NCBI RefSeq assembly: GCF_001426345.1
Contig: NZ_LMEM01000009.1
Coordinates: 450,540-514,539 of the forward strand
From: Devosia sp. Root436
GTDB taxonomy: Bacteria > Pseudomonadota > Alphaproteobacteria > Rhizobiales > Devosiaceae
Length of the DNA stretch: 64,000 bases
Direction: 5' to 3'
Shown: positions 34,087 through 43,139 of the stretch, piece after piece
Numbering within the stretch: position 1 is the first letter of the stretch
Layout: each line of letters starts with the position of its first letter
Translations under genes and position numbers: made by a program
The notes under the pieces: generated by a model
The model's input: only the letters and a program-made list of their open reading frames with translations
Databases searched by the model: none
Told to the model about the DNA's origin: nothing

Positions 34087-34338
34087 CTAGGCCCTTCTTG
34101 CGATCTGCCCCCAGGCCAGCAGGATAATCACCGCCCCGACGATGGCCCCGATGAAATTGGCGCCGTCGCCCGGCCCGTACCAGCCGATGGCCTGGCCCAG
34201 CCAGGTGGCCAGCACCGCGCCGACAATGCCCAGAACGGTCGTAAGAATGAACCCGCTCGGCTTCCTGTCGCCCGGCGTGATCCACTTGGCGATCAGCCCC
34301 GCCAGGAATCCGATGATAATGGCCCAGATAATACCCAT
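34087..34338 (-). CDS. GlsB/YeaQ/YmgE-family stress-response membrane protein
   Basis: 83 residues, three hydrophobic segments: GIIWAIIIGFLAGLIAKWI, GFILTTVLGIVGAVLATWLG and FIGAIVGAVIILLAWGQIA. Gly-rich pattern and PGDRKPSGF loop match the transglycosylase-associated protein family, often induced by stress. GGAG precedes the ATG. Function in the family remains unclear. Confidence 0.9.
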   Translation of the reverse strand: MGIIWAIIIGFLAGLIAKWITPGDRKPSGFILTTVLGIVGAVLATWLGQAIGWYGPGDGANFIGAIVGAVIILLAWGQIARRA

Positions 34339-34431
34339 TATGGCGCTCCATTGTGATGGTCACCGGATAAGTCGGTAGCGCCTCATCCGGTTGCAAGACT
34401 GCACCACTCGCGGAGCTGTGAGGGATTAAAT

Positions 34432-34447
34432 TCTGATTGTGATCAGA
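34432..34447 (+). promoter_or_regulatory. Perfect inverted repeat upstream of the secreted protein
   Basis: TCTGAT-TGTG-ATCAGA, 16 bp, about 80 bp before the ATG at 34526. Candidate operator; no regulator gene is adjacent. Confidence 0.4.
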
Positions 34448-34525
34448 TTAGGCGCAACTCCTCGCCGCCCCAGCCGTTGGGTGCCTGTTCATGTGGGGAG
34501 CACAACCCACCAAGGAGTTTGAAAA

Positions 34526-35023
34526 ATGAAAAAGACCTTTGCTGTTACCGCCATTGCCGCCCTTCTGGCCGCCACCGCCCTGCCTGCCCTGGCGCAGGAT
34601 GCCGGTGCCGGCGTGGGTGCGGGCGTTACCGTCGACACCCCGGCCGTCGATGCCAAGGTTGGCGCTGATGCTAACGCCAATGCAAATGCCAATGCCGGCG
34701 GCATGTCGGACAACACCTATGGTTCGGTGGTTTCGTCAGTCGCTGGTTCGGCCGATGTGGATCTGTCCACGGTAACCGACGAAGCCAAGGTGACCATAGT
34801 CCTGCTGTCGTCGCTGCAGGGCGATGCCGCCACCGAAGCGGCTGCGCTCGATGAGGCCCTCTCGGCCAATGCCGATGGCATGACAACGCTGCACACCAAT
34901 ATTGACGGCAATGACGCCATCAAGGCCAAGCTCGAAGCCGAAGGCTATGCCTCCAGCGACGTCGTCGCGGTCAAGAGCAATGCCGATGGCTCGCTCGTCG
35001 TCTATGTGGACGACCGCGCCTGA
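34526..35023 (+). CDS. Secreted protein of unknown function with Ala/Asn repeats
   Basis: 165 residues. Signal peptide KKTFAVTAIAALLAATALPALAQ, a Gly/Val/Ala-rich stretch, then an Ala-Asn repeat (DANANANANAGG) and an acidic C-terminal domain (NADGSLVVYVDDRA at the end) that looks folded. No family recognised. AAGGAG precedes the ATG and a strong terminator follows, so it is likely a single-gene, possibly abundant, transcript. Confidence 0.8.
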   Translation: MKKTFAVTAIAALLAATALPALAQDAGAGVGAGVTVDTPAVDAKVGADANANANANAGGMSDNTYGSVVSSVAGSADVDLSTVTDEAKVTIVLLSSLQGDAATEAAALDEALSANADGMTTLHTNIDGNDAIKAKLEAEGYASSDVVAVKSNADGSLVVYVDDRA

Positions 35024-35040
35024 GATCTGACGCAAAAGAG

Positions 35041-35067
35041 AACCCCGGCCGAACGGCCGGGGTTTTT
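35041..35067 (+). terminator. Intrinsic terminator after the secreted protein gene
   Basis: AACCCCGGCC, loop GAAC, GGCCGGGGTT then TTT: perfect ten-base stem with a T run, 18 bp after the stop. The A pair on the left makes it usable in the other direction for the convergent thu operon. Confidence 0.9.
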
Positions 35068-35086
35068 CTGTCTGTGCTGAGCGCCT

Positions 35087-36130
35087 TCAGACCTTGTGTT
35101 CCATCCGGTCCCGGTCCGTCACCGTAGCCAGGTCCAGCACTTTCTGGATATTGGTGGCGTGGCGGAAGCTCGGCTCCAGCGTCTTGCCCGCCTTCACCGC
35201 ATCGGCAAAGCGCATGTAGTTGGTCGGCACCGCATCCACCGCCACTTCCGTCCAGGTGCCCGTTTCGGCGTCGTCGCCCAGGCAGGTGAACAGCTTGCTC
35301 CAGTCATGCCGATGCTGCACCTCGATCGAACCCAGCTCGCCATAGACGCGCAACCGCAATTCGTTGAAATGCCCGGTCGCCCAGCGCGTGGCATGGATCA
35401 CGCCCAGCGCGCCATTCTCCAGCTGCGCCGTCATGGCAAAGCTGTCATTGGCGTCGAGATCATATTCGCCGATCTGGTTGTTCTCGGCCTTTTCGAAAGT
35501 TTCCAGCCGGCAGAACACCTTGGAGAAGTCGCTGCCCGCGCCATAGGTCGCGAAGTCCAGAATATGCACCCCGATATCGCCCAGCACGCCATTGGAGCCG
35601 TGCTTCTTGGAAAGCCGCCACAGCCACTGGCTCTCCGTGCGCCAGTCGCCCCAGGCCTTGGAAACCAGCCAGGACTGCAAATAGCTCGCCTCGAAATGCT
35701 TGACCTTGCCCACCGCGCCCGACTGCACGATGTCGCGCGCCTTCTGCAGCTGGCTCACATTGCGGTAGGTGAGGTTGACCATGTTGACCAGGCCGAGCCG
35801 TTCGGCCGTCTCGGTCATTTCCATGGCCTTGGCATGGTCGGTGGCCAGCGGCTTTTCACAGAACACATGCTTGCCCGCCGCCAGCGCCGCCATGGTCGTG
35901 GGGTAGTGCACGCTGTCGGGCGTCACATTGGCCACCGCGTCGAACTCGCCCCAGGCGAGCGCCGCGTCCAGCGACCCGAAGCCCCGCTCGATAGTATGCG
36001 TCGTGCAGAACGCCTCGACCCGCGCCGGATCGACGTCCACGCCACCCGCCAGGGTCACGCCCTCGATCGCTGCAAAATGCTTGGCATGCTGATTGGCCAT
36101 GCCGCCGGTTCCCAGAATGAGGATCCGCAT
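35087..36130 (-). CDS. thuB: Gfo/Idh/MocA-family oxidoreductase, ThuB-like
   Basis: 347 residues from ATG 36130 (AGGGAAG upstream; an earlier in-frame ATG lacks a site). N-terminal NAD(P) motif RILILGTGGMANQHAKHF, then HVFCEKPLATDHAKAMEM with the family EKP, and C-terminal segments such as GSNGVLGDIGVHILDF. It is the last gene of the set ordered binding protein, permease, permease, ATPase, ThuA, Gfo/Idh, identical to thuEFGKAB of Sinorhizobium, where ThuB takes part in keto-trehalose catabolism. Confidence 0.85.
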   Translation of the reverse strand: MRILILGTGGMANQHAKHFAAIEGVTLAGGVDVDPARVEAFCTTHTIERGFGSLDAALAWGEFDAVANVTPDSVHYPTTMAALAAGKHVFCEKPLATDHAKAMEMTETAERLGLVNMVNLTYRNVSQLQKARDIVQSGAVGKVKHFEASYLQSWLVSKAWGDWRTESQWLWRLSKKHGSNGVLGDIGVHILDFATYGAGSDFSKVFCRLETFEKAENNQIGEYDLDANDSFAMTAQLENGALGVIHATRWATGHFNELRLRVYGELGSIEVQHRHDWSKLFTCLGDDAETGTWTEVAVDAVPTNYMRFADAVKAGKTLEPSFRHATNIQKVLDLATVTDRDRMEHKV

Positions 36131-36180
36131 ATTCGTACTTCCCTGTGCGACACTATTGGCCACAATGTTTCAACAAATTC

Positions 36181-36273
36181 GATGTCATCCCCGCCATGAG
36201 CCGGGATCCATCCTGAGATCTTGTCGCGCCCGCGCATCTCGGGATGGGCCCCGGCTCGAGGCCGGGGTGACAC
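36181..36273. repeat. Family B repeat, copy 2
   Basis: GATGTCATCCCCGCCATGAG and CCGGGATCCATCCTGAGAT mirrored by ATCTCGGGATGGGCCCCGG and CTCGAGGCCGGGGTGACACC. It lies inside the operon, between thuA and thuB. Other copies: 25.99, 37.14 (short) and 48.64 kb. Confidence 0.85.
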
Positions 36274-36297
36274 CGAGCGCGCGGGGCGCCGTGTGCG

Positions 36298-37080
36298 TTA
36301 CTTGAACCCTTCTTCCCGGCCATGATGCAGCTTGGGCCCGCGTTCCACGATCTTTTCGATCGCCTCGTCCACCGGCGTATTGGGCGCATCGAGCAATTCG
36401 GGATGCTGATTGGCGTTGTACGCCCAGCTGACCGCGTTGCGCAGCACCAGCCCGACCGTGTCGTCGTGATAGGTCGGATAGGTTTCGTGACCGGGGCGGA
36501 AATAGAAGATATTGCCGGCGCCGCGCCGATAGGTCAGGCCGCTGCGGAACACTTCCCCGCCCTGGAACCAGCTGACAAACACCGTTTCCAGCGGCTCGGG
36601 CACGCTGAAGGGCTCGCCATACATCTCTTCCATTTCGAGCTCGAAGTAGGCCGGCAGGCCCTTGGCGATGGGATGGCCCGGATTGGTCACCCACAGCCGC
36701 TCACGCTCGCCCGCCTCGCGCCAGTGCAGAGCGCAGGGCGACCCCATCAGCCGTTTGAAAATCTTGGAAAAATGCCCCGAATGGAGCACGATCAGCCCCA
36801 TGCCTTCCCAGACGCGCTTGGCGATGCGCTCGACGATCTCGTCCTGCACCTCGCCATGGGCGGCATGGCCCCACCACACCAGCACGTCGGTATTGGCCAG
36901 CGCCTCGACCGTGCAGCCATGCTCGGGCTCCTGCAGCGTCGTGGTCTTGGTCACGATATTGCCGTCGCTGCTCAACAGCTTGGCGATCTGGTTGTGCATG
37001 CCGGTGGGGTAGTTGTCGGCAACGATCTTGTTTTTCTGTTCGTGGACGTTCTCGCCCCAGATCAGGGTACGGATCGGCAT
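36298..37080 (-). CDS. thuA: ThuA, trehalose-utilisation protein
   Basis: 260 residues from ATG 37080 (AGGAGA upstream). Glutamine-amidotransferase-like ThuA fold: [18 protein letters not shown] at the start, [36 protein letters not shown] and [19 protein letters not shown]. Together with ThuB it processes keto-disaccharides derived from trehalose in Sinorhizobium. Preceded by the ATPase gene with a 178-bp gap holding repeat-like sequence. Confidence 0.9.
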   Translation of the reverse strand: MPIRTLIWGENVHEQKNKIVADNYPTGMHNQIAKLLSSDGNIVTKTTTLQEPEHGCTVEALANTDVLVWWGHAAHGEVQDEIVERIAKRVWEGMGLIVLHSGHFSKIFKRLMGSPCALHWREAGERERLWVTNPGHPIAKGLPAYFELEMEEMYGEPFSVPEPLETVFVSWFQGGEVFRSGLTYRRGAGNIFYFRPGHETYPTYHDDTVGLVLRNAVSWAYNANQHPELLDAPNTPVDEAIEKIVERGPKLHHGREEGFK

Positions 37081-37142
37081 GGGTAGTCTCCTAAATTGGC
37101 TGGTCCGGTGGGGAGGCACCGGCCATTCCGTGGTTCTCCGTG

Positions 37143-37213
37143 TCGCGCCCACGAAAACGGGAACCCCAGTCGCGACAACGGAGGTTCCCGCTGGCGCGGG
37201 AATGACACGGTGG
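37143..37213. repeat. Degenerate family B-type palindromic repeat
   Basis: Sequence with two inverted segments, GGGAACCCC with GGAGGTTCCC, and CCGCTGGCGCGGGAATGACA, which resembles the GGGATGACA end of family B. It lies between thuK and thuA. Confidence 0.5.
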
Positions 37214-37258
37214 ATGATGTCGGCGGCGGTCATGTGGCCGCCACGCTGAATTGACCGC

Positions 37259-38266
37259 CTAGCGGATCGGTTTGCCGGCTCCGTCGAAGCGGTGAATCTT
37301 GTCTTCCATCGGGGCGATATGCACCACATCGCCACTCTTGTAGTCATTGGCCCCATCGAGGCGAACAACCACCGGCTCTTCCGTGCCCATCTCCAGATAG
37401 ACGTAGGAATCGGCGCCCAGGTTTTCGGTATGGATCACAGTGCCGCTCCAGGTGCCGTTATCGGGCACGATGGTAATGTGCTCGCCGCGGATACCCACAG
37501 TCTCGGCATTGAAGGCAGCGGCCTTTTCGCCCGAGATGAAGTTCATCTTCGGCGAACCGATAAAGCCGGCCACGAATACCGAATTGGGGTGCTCGTAAAG
37601 CTCCATGGGCGTACCCACCTGTTCCACCAGCCCGTCGCGCAGCACGCAGATGCGGTCGGCCAGCGTCATGGCCTCCACCTGGTCATGCGTCACATAGATC
37701 ATGGTCACATGGTCCATGCTTTCATGCAGCTTGGCGATCTCGATACGGGTCGCCACGCGCAGGGCAGCATCGAGGTTGCTCAACGGCTCGTCGAACAGGA
37801 ACACCTTGGGATCGCGGGTAATGGCGCGGCCGATAGCGACGCGCTGGCGCTGCCCGCCCGACAGCTGCTTGGGCAGCCGGTCGAGATACTGGCGGATTTG
37901 CAGCATGTCGGCAGCCCGTTCCACGCGCTGCTGGATTTCGTCCTTGCTGTGGCCCTTTTCGAGCGTCAGCCCGAAGGCCATGTTCTCGTAGACCGTCATA
38001 TGCGGATAGAGCGCGTAGCTCTGGAACACCATGGCGATGCCGCGCTTGGATGGGGCCAGGGCGTTGACCACCTTGCCATCGAACAGCATTTCGCCCGAGG
38101 TGATGTCTTCCAGCCCCGAGATCAGCCGCAGCAGGGTGGACTTGCCGCAGCCTGACGGGCCGACAAACACCATGAACTCGCCCTTGCGGACCTCCAGGTC
38201 CACGCCCTTGATGACTTCGACCGCGCCAAAGGCCTTGCGAATGTTGCGAAGCTCGATACTTGCCAT
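37259..38266 (-). CDS. thuK: Sugar ABC transporter ATP-binding protein, ThuK-like
   Basis: 335 residues of the MalK/UgpC group. Walker [20 protein letters not shown]-loop [14 protein letters not shown], signature [15 protein letters not shown], Walker [14 protein letters not shown], and a C-terminal TOBE-type regulatory domain. Coupled with the two permeases upstream to drive disaccharide import. Confidence 0.9.
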   Translation of the reverse strand: MASIELRNIRKAFGAVEVIKGVDLEVRKGEFMVFVGPSGCGKSTLLRLISGLEDITSGEMLFDGKVVNALAPSKRGIAMVFQSYALYPHMTVYENMAFGLTLEKGHSKDEIQQRVERAADMLQIRQYLDRLPKQLSGGQRQRVAIGRAITRDPKVFLFDEPLSNLDAALRVATRIEIAKLHESMDHVTMIYVTHDQVEAMTLADRICVLRDGLVEQVGTPMELYEHPNSVFVAGFIGSPKMNFISGEKAAAFNAETVGIRGEHITIVPDNGTWSGTVIHTENLGADSYVYLEMGTEEPVVVRLDGANDYKSGDVVHIAPMEDKIHRFDGAGKPIR

Positions 38267-38278
38267 TTGTTAGCCCTC

Positions 38279-39124
38279 TTAACCCTTGACGCCGCCGGCG
38301 GTGAGACCGCTGACGATCTTGCGCTGGAAGATCAGCACCAGTGCCACCAGCGGAACGGTCACGATGACCGAGGCCGCCATGATGATGCCCCACGGAATTT
38401 CATACTGCGAACCGCCCGACAGCAGCGCGATGGCGACAGGCACCGTGCGCGTGTCGTTCGACGAGGTGAAGGTCAGCGCGAACAGGAACTCGTTCCACGC
38501 CCCGATGAAGGCCAGCAGGCCCGTGGTCACCAGGGCCGGCCACATCAGCGGCATGAAGACCTTGGTGATGATCACCCAGGGCGACGCCCCGTCCACGATC
38601 GCCGCCTCTTCGATTTCGATCGGCAGGTCGCGCATGAAGGTGGTCAGCACCCACACGGTGAAGGGCAGCGTGAAGATGGTGTAGGAGAAGATCAGCGCCC
38701 AGGGCGTGTTGTAGATGTTCAACGCCCTGATCAGCTCGAACAGCCCCGACAGCACCGCGATCTGCGGAAACATCGAGACGCCCAGGATAACCATCAGCAG
38801 GAAGCCACGGCCGCGGAACCGCACGCGGCTGAGCGCGAAGGCTGCCGTCACTGCCAGGAACAGCGCCAGGATCACCGTTACCGACGCCACGAAGATGGAG
38901 TTCAGCAGATTGCGCGGGAAGCTGCCCTGGCTGAGCACCGACTGGTAGTTTTCGAGACTGAACGACACCGGCCAGTAGGTGATGCGGAAGATGTCGGTGC
39001 CCTGTTTGAAGCTGGTCAGGATAGCGTAGTAGAACGGGAAGACCGACACTACGACGATGACCACAACCAGCGCATAGAACAGCGTGGTCTTGGTGATTTT
39101 CCAGAGATCGAATGTCGCGCCCAT
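38279..39124 (-). CDS. thuG: Sugar ABC transporter permease, ThuG-like
   Basis: 281 residues, MalG-type permease with about six spans (TLFYALVVVIVVVSVFPFYYAI first). The coupling loop reads EEAAIVDGASPWVIITKVFMPLMWP, with the EAA...G motif that contacts the ATPase. The start shares one base with the thuF stop (TGATG). Confidence 0.9.
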   Translation of the reverse strand: MGATFDLWKITKTTLFYALVVVIVVVSVFPFYYAILTSFKQGTDIFRITYWPVSFSLENYQSVLSQGSFPRNLLNSIFVASVTVILALFLAVTAAFALSRVRFRGRGFLLMVILGVSMFPQIAVLSGLFELIRALNIYNTPWALIFSYTIFTLPFTVWVLTTFMRDLPIEIEEAAIVDGASPWVIITKVFMPLMWPALVTTGLLAFIGAWNEFLFALTFTSSNDTRTVPVAIALLSGGSQYEIPWGIIMAASVIVTVPLVALVLIFQRKIVSGLTAGGVKG

Positions 39125-40104
39125 CAGCGGTCTCCTCCGTCAAACCGAACCTTGCCCAGCCAGATATAGACGATGGTCAGGATGGCGATGATGAGGAACA
39201 GCAGGGTCGACATGGCCGAGCCATAGGCGAACTTGTCGAAGTCGAAGAGGTTTTCGCGCGCCAGCACGCTCATGGTCTTGGTTGCCGAGCTGTTGGGCGT
39301 CAGCACATAGATCAAATCGAAGATGCGCAGCGCGTCGAGCAGCCGGAAGATGATCGCCACCATCAGGGCGGGCCTGACCAGCGGCAGCGTGATGCGGAAG
39401 AATTGCTTGATCGGGTGCACGCCGTCGATTTCGGCCGCCTCATAGATATCCTTGGGCACCATCTGCAGGCCGGCCAGGATGAGCAAGGCCATGAACGGCG
39501 TGGTCTTCCAGATATCGACGACCAGCACCGCCTGCATGGCGGTTTCGGCCGTGGCGGTCCACGCCACCTTCTGGCTCAGCAGGCCAAGCCGCATACCCAG
39601 GTCGTTGAGAATGCCGAACTGGTCGTTCAGCATCCAGCTCCACATCTTGGCCGAGACGATCGTGGGAATGGCCCAGGGGATCAGGATGGCCGCGCGGACG
39701 ATGCCGCGGCCCTTGAATTCGGCGTTCAGCACCAGCGCCACCACCATGCCCAGCACGGCCTCGAAAAATACTGAGGTCGCCGCGAAGCGCAAGGTATTCC
39801 ACACCGCATTCCACCAGTCCGCATCGACCAGCAGGCCACGATAGCGCACGGCTCCGCTGGCCAGCTGCTGCACGCGGAAATAATTGCCGAAACCGATCCA
39901 CTCGGCACCGTCGATATTGTTGAGCGAAGCGTCGGTGAATGAGAAATAGATCGAGCGGAGAAGCGGCCAGCCTGCCACCACGGCAAGCGCGATAAGCATG
40001 GGCAGCAGGAACCACCGTGCGGCGCGCACGCGCTGCTGCATCAGCTCCGATTTGATCTTGCCGCCAGTCGCCGCGACGGGCGTAGCCATCACATCCGTAG
40101 CCAT
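39124..40104 (-). CDS. thuF: Sugar ABC transporter permease, ThuF-like
   Basis: 326 residues from ATG 40104 (GGGGAGG upstream; an ATG at 40131 is less likely). MalF-type permease: ARWFLLPMLIALAVVAGWPLLRSI at the start and coupling loop YEAAEIDGVHPIKQFFRITLPLVRP. Forms the channel with ThuG. Confidence 0.9.
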   Translation of the reverse strand: MATDVMATPVAATGGKIKSELMQQRVRAARWFLLPMLIALAVVAGWPLLRSIYFSFTDASLNNIDGAEWIGFGNYFRVQQLASGAVRYRGLLVDADWWNAVWNTLRFAATSVFFEAVLGMVVALVLNAEFKGRGIVRAAILIPWAIPTIVSAKMWSWMLNDQFGILNDLGMRLGLLSQKVAWTATAETAMQAVLVVDIWKTTPFMALLILAGLQMVPKDIYEAAEIDGVHPIKQFFRITLPLVRPALMVAIIFRLLDALRIFDLIYVLTPNSSATKTMSVLARENLFDFDKFAYGSAMSTLLFLIIAILTIVYIWLGKVRFDGGDR

Positions 40105-40138
40105 TTCGACCTCCCCGTTTTTAACCATCATTACGCAA

Positions 40139-40169
40139 AGCGGGCGACGGGGCTAGCCCGCCGTCCGCT
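40139..40169. repeat. Stem-loop between thuE and thuF
   Basis: Imperfect inverted repeat: AGCGGGCGACGGGGC paired with GCCCGCCGTCCGCT, no T tract. It lies just after the binding-protein gene and is a candidate message-stabilising or partial termination element. Confidence 0.6.
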
Positions 40170-40190
40170 CTGGTTGGGCGCTGGGAGGAC

Positions 40191-41459
40191 TTACCAGGCG
40201 TCGCCCTTGAGATCGGCCAGGTCGGCTTCGAGACCTTCAAGGTTCTCGGCAGCAGTACCATTGCCCGACAGCGTGCTGTGCACCGCACTCCAGAACAGCG
40301 AAGAAACTTCGTTGTACTTGATCTTGGTGGGAGCGGACGGACGCGGCACGGCCTGCTCGAAGATGGCCTTCCAGTTGGCCATGAACGGGGAGGCAGCCAG
40401 CACGTCGGCGTCTTCATACAGCGACGGGATCGTCGGCAGGTTCGACTGGTTGATGGCGCGTTCCTTCTGCACTTCCGGCGAGCTCAGGAACAGAGCGAGC
40501 TTGATCGCCTCTTCCGGATCGGGGGAGTATTTGGAAACGGCGACGTTCCAGCCGCCCAGCGTAGCGGCAGAGCCGGCGCCTTCACCCTCGCCCGCGGGAA
40601 GCGGAGCCACGTCGAACAGGCCCTTCACGGGCGAGTCGTCGCTGTTGCCGAGCGCGTAGGCATAAGGCCAGTTGCGCATGAACACCGAGTTGCCCAGCTG
40701 CCAGACGCCACGGCTTTCTTCTTCCTGGTAGGCCAGGTTGCCTTCCGGCGAGATGGTGCCGATCCAGGTTGCAGCCATGTCGATGGCAGCGGCAGCCTGC
40801 GGGTTGTTGATCGAGATGGTGCCGTCGGCTTCCACGATCTGGCCGCCGCCGAAGGACTTCACCCATTCCAGGGCATTGCAGGTCAGGCCTTCATAGGCAT
40901 TGCCCTGGAACACGAAGCCGTACATTTCCGGGTTACCGGCAGCACGCTCGCCATCCATGATTTCCTGGGCGGTCGCGGTCATTTCGGCCCAGGTGGTCGG
41001 CACTTCCTTGTTGTACTTTTCCAGCAGGTCCTTGCGGTAGAACAGGGCCGGCGCGTCGGTGAAGGCCGGCAGTGCAACCAGCTTGCCGTCAACCGTCTGC
41101 GACTCGATGATCGAGGGGAAGTGGTTGCCCACGACATCCTTGGCGGCATCGGTCAGGTCGAGGAACTGGTCGGCGAGCTGGGGCGCCCAGATCACGTCGG
41201 TCTGGTACACGTCGATATCGGCATTGCCGGCAGCGAGCCAGAGCTTGTACTGGCCGAACTGGTCGGACGTCGAGGACGGCATCGGCACAACGGTCACGGT
41301 GTTGCCGGTATCGGCCTCGAACTTGTCGAGCTGGCTGCGCAGGAAGGCGAGGCCATTGCCGGTGTCACCCGACACGATCGACAGCTCGGCTGCCTGGGCG
41401 GCGCCCGCAACCAGCGTCACGCTCATCATGAGACCGACGAGCAGCTTGTTGATTTTCAT
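40191..41459 (-). CDS. thuE: Sugar ABC transporter substrate-binding protein, ThuE-like
   Basis: 422 residues from ATG 41459 (GGGAGGAT upstream; the frame opens earlier through the promoter region). Signal peptide KINKLLVGLMMSVTLVAGAAQAA, mature part LSIVSGDTGNGLAFLRSQLDKFEADTGNTV and SAATLGGWNVAVSKYSPDPEEA, typical of the family-1 carbohydrate-binding proteins used for trehalose, maltose and sucrose in rhizobia. First gene of the operon. Confidence 0.9.
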   Translation of the reverse strand: MKINKLLVGLMMSVTLVAGAAQAAELSIVSGDTGNGLAFLRSQLDKFEADTGNTVTVVPMPSSTSDQFGQYKLWLAAGNADIDVYQTDVIWAPQLADQFLDLTDAAKDVVGNHFPSIIESQTVDGKLVALPAFTDAPALFYRKDLLEKYNKEVPTTWAEMTATAQEIMDGERAAGNPEMYGFVFQGNAYEGLTCNALEWVKSFGGGQIVEADGTISINNPQAAAAIDMAATWIGTISPEGNLAYQEEESRGVWQLGNSVFMRNWPYAYALGNSDDSPVKGLFDVAPLPAGEGEGAGSAATLGGWNVAVSKYSPDPEEAIKLALFLSSPEVQKERAINQSNLPTIPSLYEDADVLAASPFMANWKAIFEQAVPRPSAPTKIKYNEVSSLFWSAVHSTLSGNGTAAENLEGLEADLADLKGDAW

Positions 41460-41591
41460 TAGATATCCTCCCGAATGAACCAAACGTCGGGAAGGCGCGC
41501 CTGTCCGGACCTGCGCTGTCAGCGCCGATCCCGACAAAGGTTGTCCTCCCCACAAAAGCGCCCGTGTCGGCGGCTGTTCCGCCTCCATTTC

Positions 41592-41638
41592 CAAAGCGCT
41601 TTGAATGAAAAAGAACCAGAGCGCGGAATTTCTGTCAA
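41592..41638 (-). promoter_or_regulatory. thu operon promoter and LacI-type operator
   Basis: A minus-strand TTGACA (41638-41633) with a weak -10 about 17 nt on, followed by the 12-bp palindrome CAAAGCGCTTTG (41603-41592) over the expected start site. The palindrome is a standard LacI-family operator core, so it would block transcription of thuE. Confidence 0.65.
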
Positions 41639-41805
41639 GCGCCTCGTCGCCGCAATTTTAACGAATTTGCCGGCCACGGTCAAATATCATATATAGATCA
41701 ATGGATTACATGCGCACCAATCCAACATCGGTAAACAGCCCTGCCATTTCTACTGAGGTACGCACCTCATGGAAATGCCGCCGATTTCGCTACTTGCATC
41801 AAAAT

Positions 41806-41821
41806 TTGAAATCGCTTTGAA
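41806..41821 (+). promoter_or_regulatory. Second LacI-type operator, near thuR
   Basis: TTGAAATCGCTTTGAA, sharing CGCTTTGAATGA with the first site. It lies 134 bp before thuR and probably gives autoregulation. Confidence 0.6.
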
Positions 41822-41954
41822 TGATGCGAGGAGGAGGAAGCAGGAACCGCTGTTCAAGGCGGCCTGTGTGCCCTATGGCAGGCGGACCGGGCGCGCGCGC
41901 TGCAGCGCGCTGCCCACGAGCGTTGGTCATGCCGTGCCTGGGGCGAATGCAGCC

Positions 41955-42974
41955 ATGAGACTGAAGGATCTGGCCGAGCATCTCGGCCTGTCGCAAACCA
42001 CTGTCAGCCGCGCGCTCAATGGCTATCCCGAAGTCAACGAGGCGACTCGCCTGCGCGTGGCCGAAACCGCGGCGCGGCTGGGCTATCGACCCAATGCCAG
42101 CGCCCTGCGCCTCGCCACGGGCCGCTCCGGCGCCGTCGGCCTCGTGCTGCGCGGCGCCGATGAACTGGGCCCGCATATGAGCGAATTCCTCGCCGGCATG
42201 GGCGGCCGCATGGGCACCGAGGAAGTCGATATCATCGTCACCACAGTCGATTCCTATGCCGAGGAGGTGGCGGCTTATCGCCGGATCGCCGCCAGCCAGA
42301 AGGTCGACGCCATCGTGCTCCATTCGCCCGCTTTGCGCGACGAGCGGGCCGAAATGCTGCTCGACCTCAAAATTCCCTTCGTGCTGCATGGCCGCACCAA
42401 TATCGGCAAGCCGGTCGCCTGGCTCGATATCGACAATACCGGCGCCGTCGAGCGCGCCACCAGCCATCTGCTCGATCTCGGCCATCGCCGCATCGTGCTG
42501 CTCAATGGCCTCAAGGGCCGCACCTTTGCCGAGCATCGCGAGATCGGCTATCTCGCCGCGCTCTCGGCCCGCGGCGTGCCCTTCGATCCGGCGCTGATGG
42601 GCAATTCGGTCTTTACCGACGAAGTCGCCTTCCGCCTGGCCCAGGCCATGCTCGAGCTGCGCCCCCGCCCCACGGCCTTCCTCGCCGGCTCGATGATGAC
42701 GGCGCTCGGCGTGTTCCGCGCCATCCGCCAGGCCGGGCTGGAGCTGGGTCGCGACGTGTCGATGATCGCGCACGACGACGTCTTCCCCTATCTCAATGCC
42801 GACAACATGTACCCCACCATGTCGACCACGCGATCCTCGATCCGCCAGGCCGGCATGCGTATCGGTGAACTGATCCTGCAACTGCTCGCCGGCAAGCCCG
42901 CCGCCGATATCCACGAGCTCTGGCCGGTGGAACTGGTGCTGCGCGAAAGCTCGGGCCCGGCATCCGAGCGCTGA
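41955..42974 (+). CDS. thuR: LacI-family regulator, ThuR-like
   Basis: 339 residues from ATG 41955, where the helix-turn-helix begins (MRLKDLAEHLGLSQTTVSRALNGYPEVNEATRLRV); the frame opens 62 codons earlier without family match. The effector domain includes VDAIVLHSPAL, HGRTNIGKPVAWLDIDNTGAV and VSMIAHDDVFPYLN. Divergent from thuEFGKAB and flanked by two matching operators, so it most likely represses the operon in the absence of the disaccharide. Confidence 0.88.
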   Translation: MRLKDLAEHLGLSQTTVSRALNGYPEVNEATRLRVAETAARLGYRPNASALRLATGRSGAVGLVLRGADELGPHMSEFLAGMGGRMGTEEVDIIVTTVDSYAEEVAAYRRIAASQKVDAIVLHSPALRDERAEMLLDLKIPFVLHGRTNIGKPVAWLDIDNTGAVERATSHLLDLGHRRIVLLNGLKGRTFAEHREIGYLAALSARGVPFDPALMGNSVFTDEVAFRLAQAMLELRPRPTAFLAGSMMTALGVFRAIRQAGLELGRDVSMIAHDDVFPYLNADNMYPTMSTTRSSIRQAGMRIGELILQLLAGKPAADIHELWPVELVLRESSGPASER

Positions 42975-42975
42975 A

Positions 42976-43018
42976 GCATGTCCGCCGAAAGTGAGCGCCG
43001 GTTTCGGGACAAAGACAT
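42976..43018. repeat. Family C repeat, copy 3
   Basis: Palindrome GCATGTCCGCCGAAAGTGAG ... GGTTTCGGGACAAAGACAT right after the thuR stop. It shares its core with copies at 14.8 and 24.0 kb. Confidence 0.75.
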
Positions 43019-43139
43019 AAGGAAGCAAACGCCGCGCCGCCACTTCTTATCTGGTGCGAAAACAGTTCACTTCAAGAATTGGCAATCGCCAGTTTCGGGG
43101 TAATTTCTGCCCTCTGCCGGAAGAGGCGAGGATAACGCG

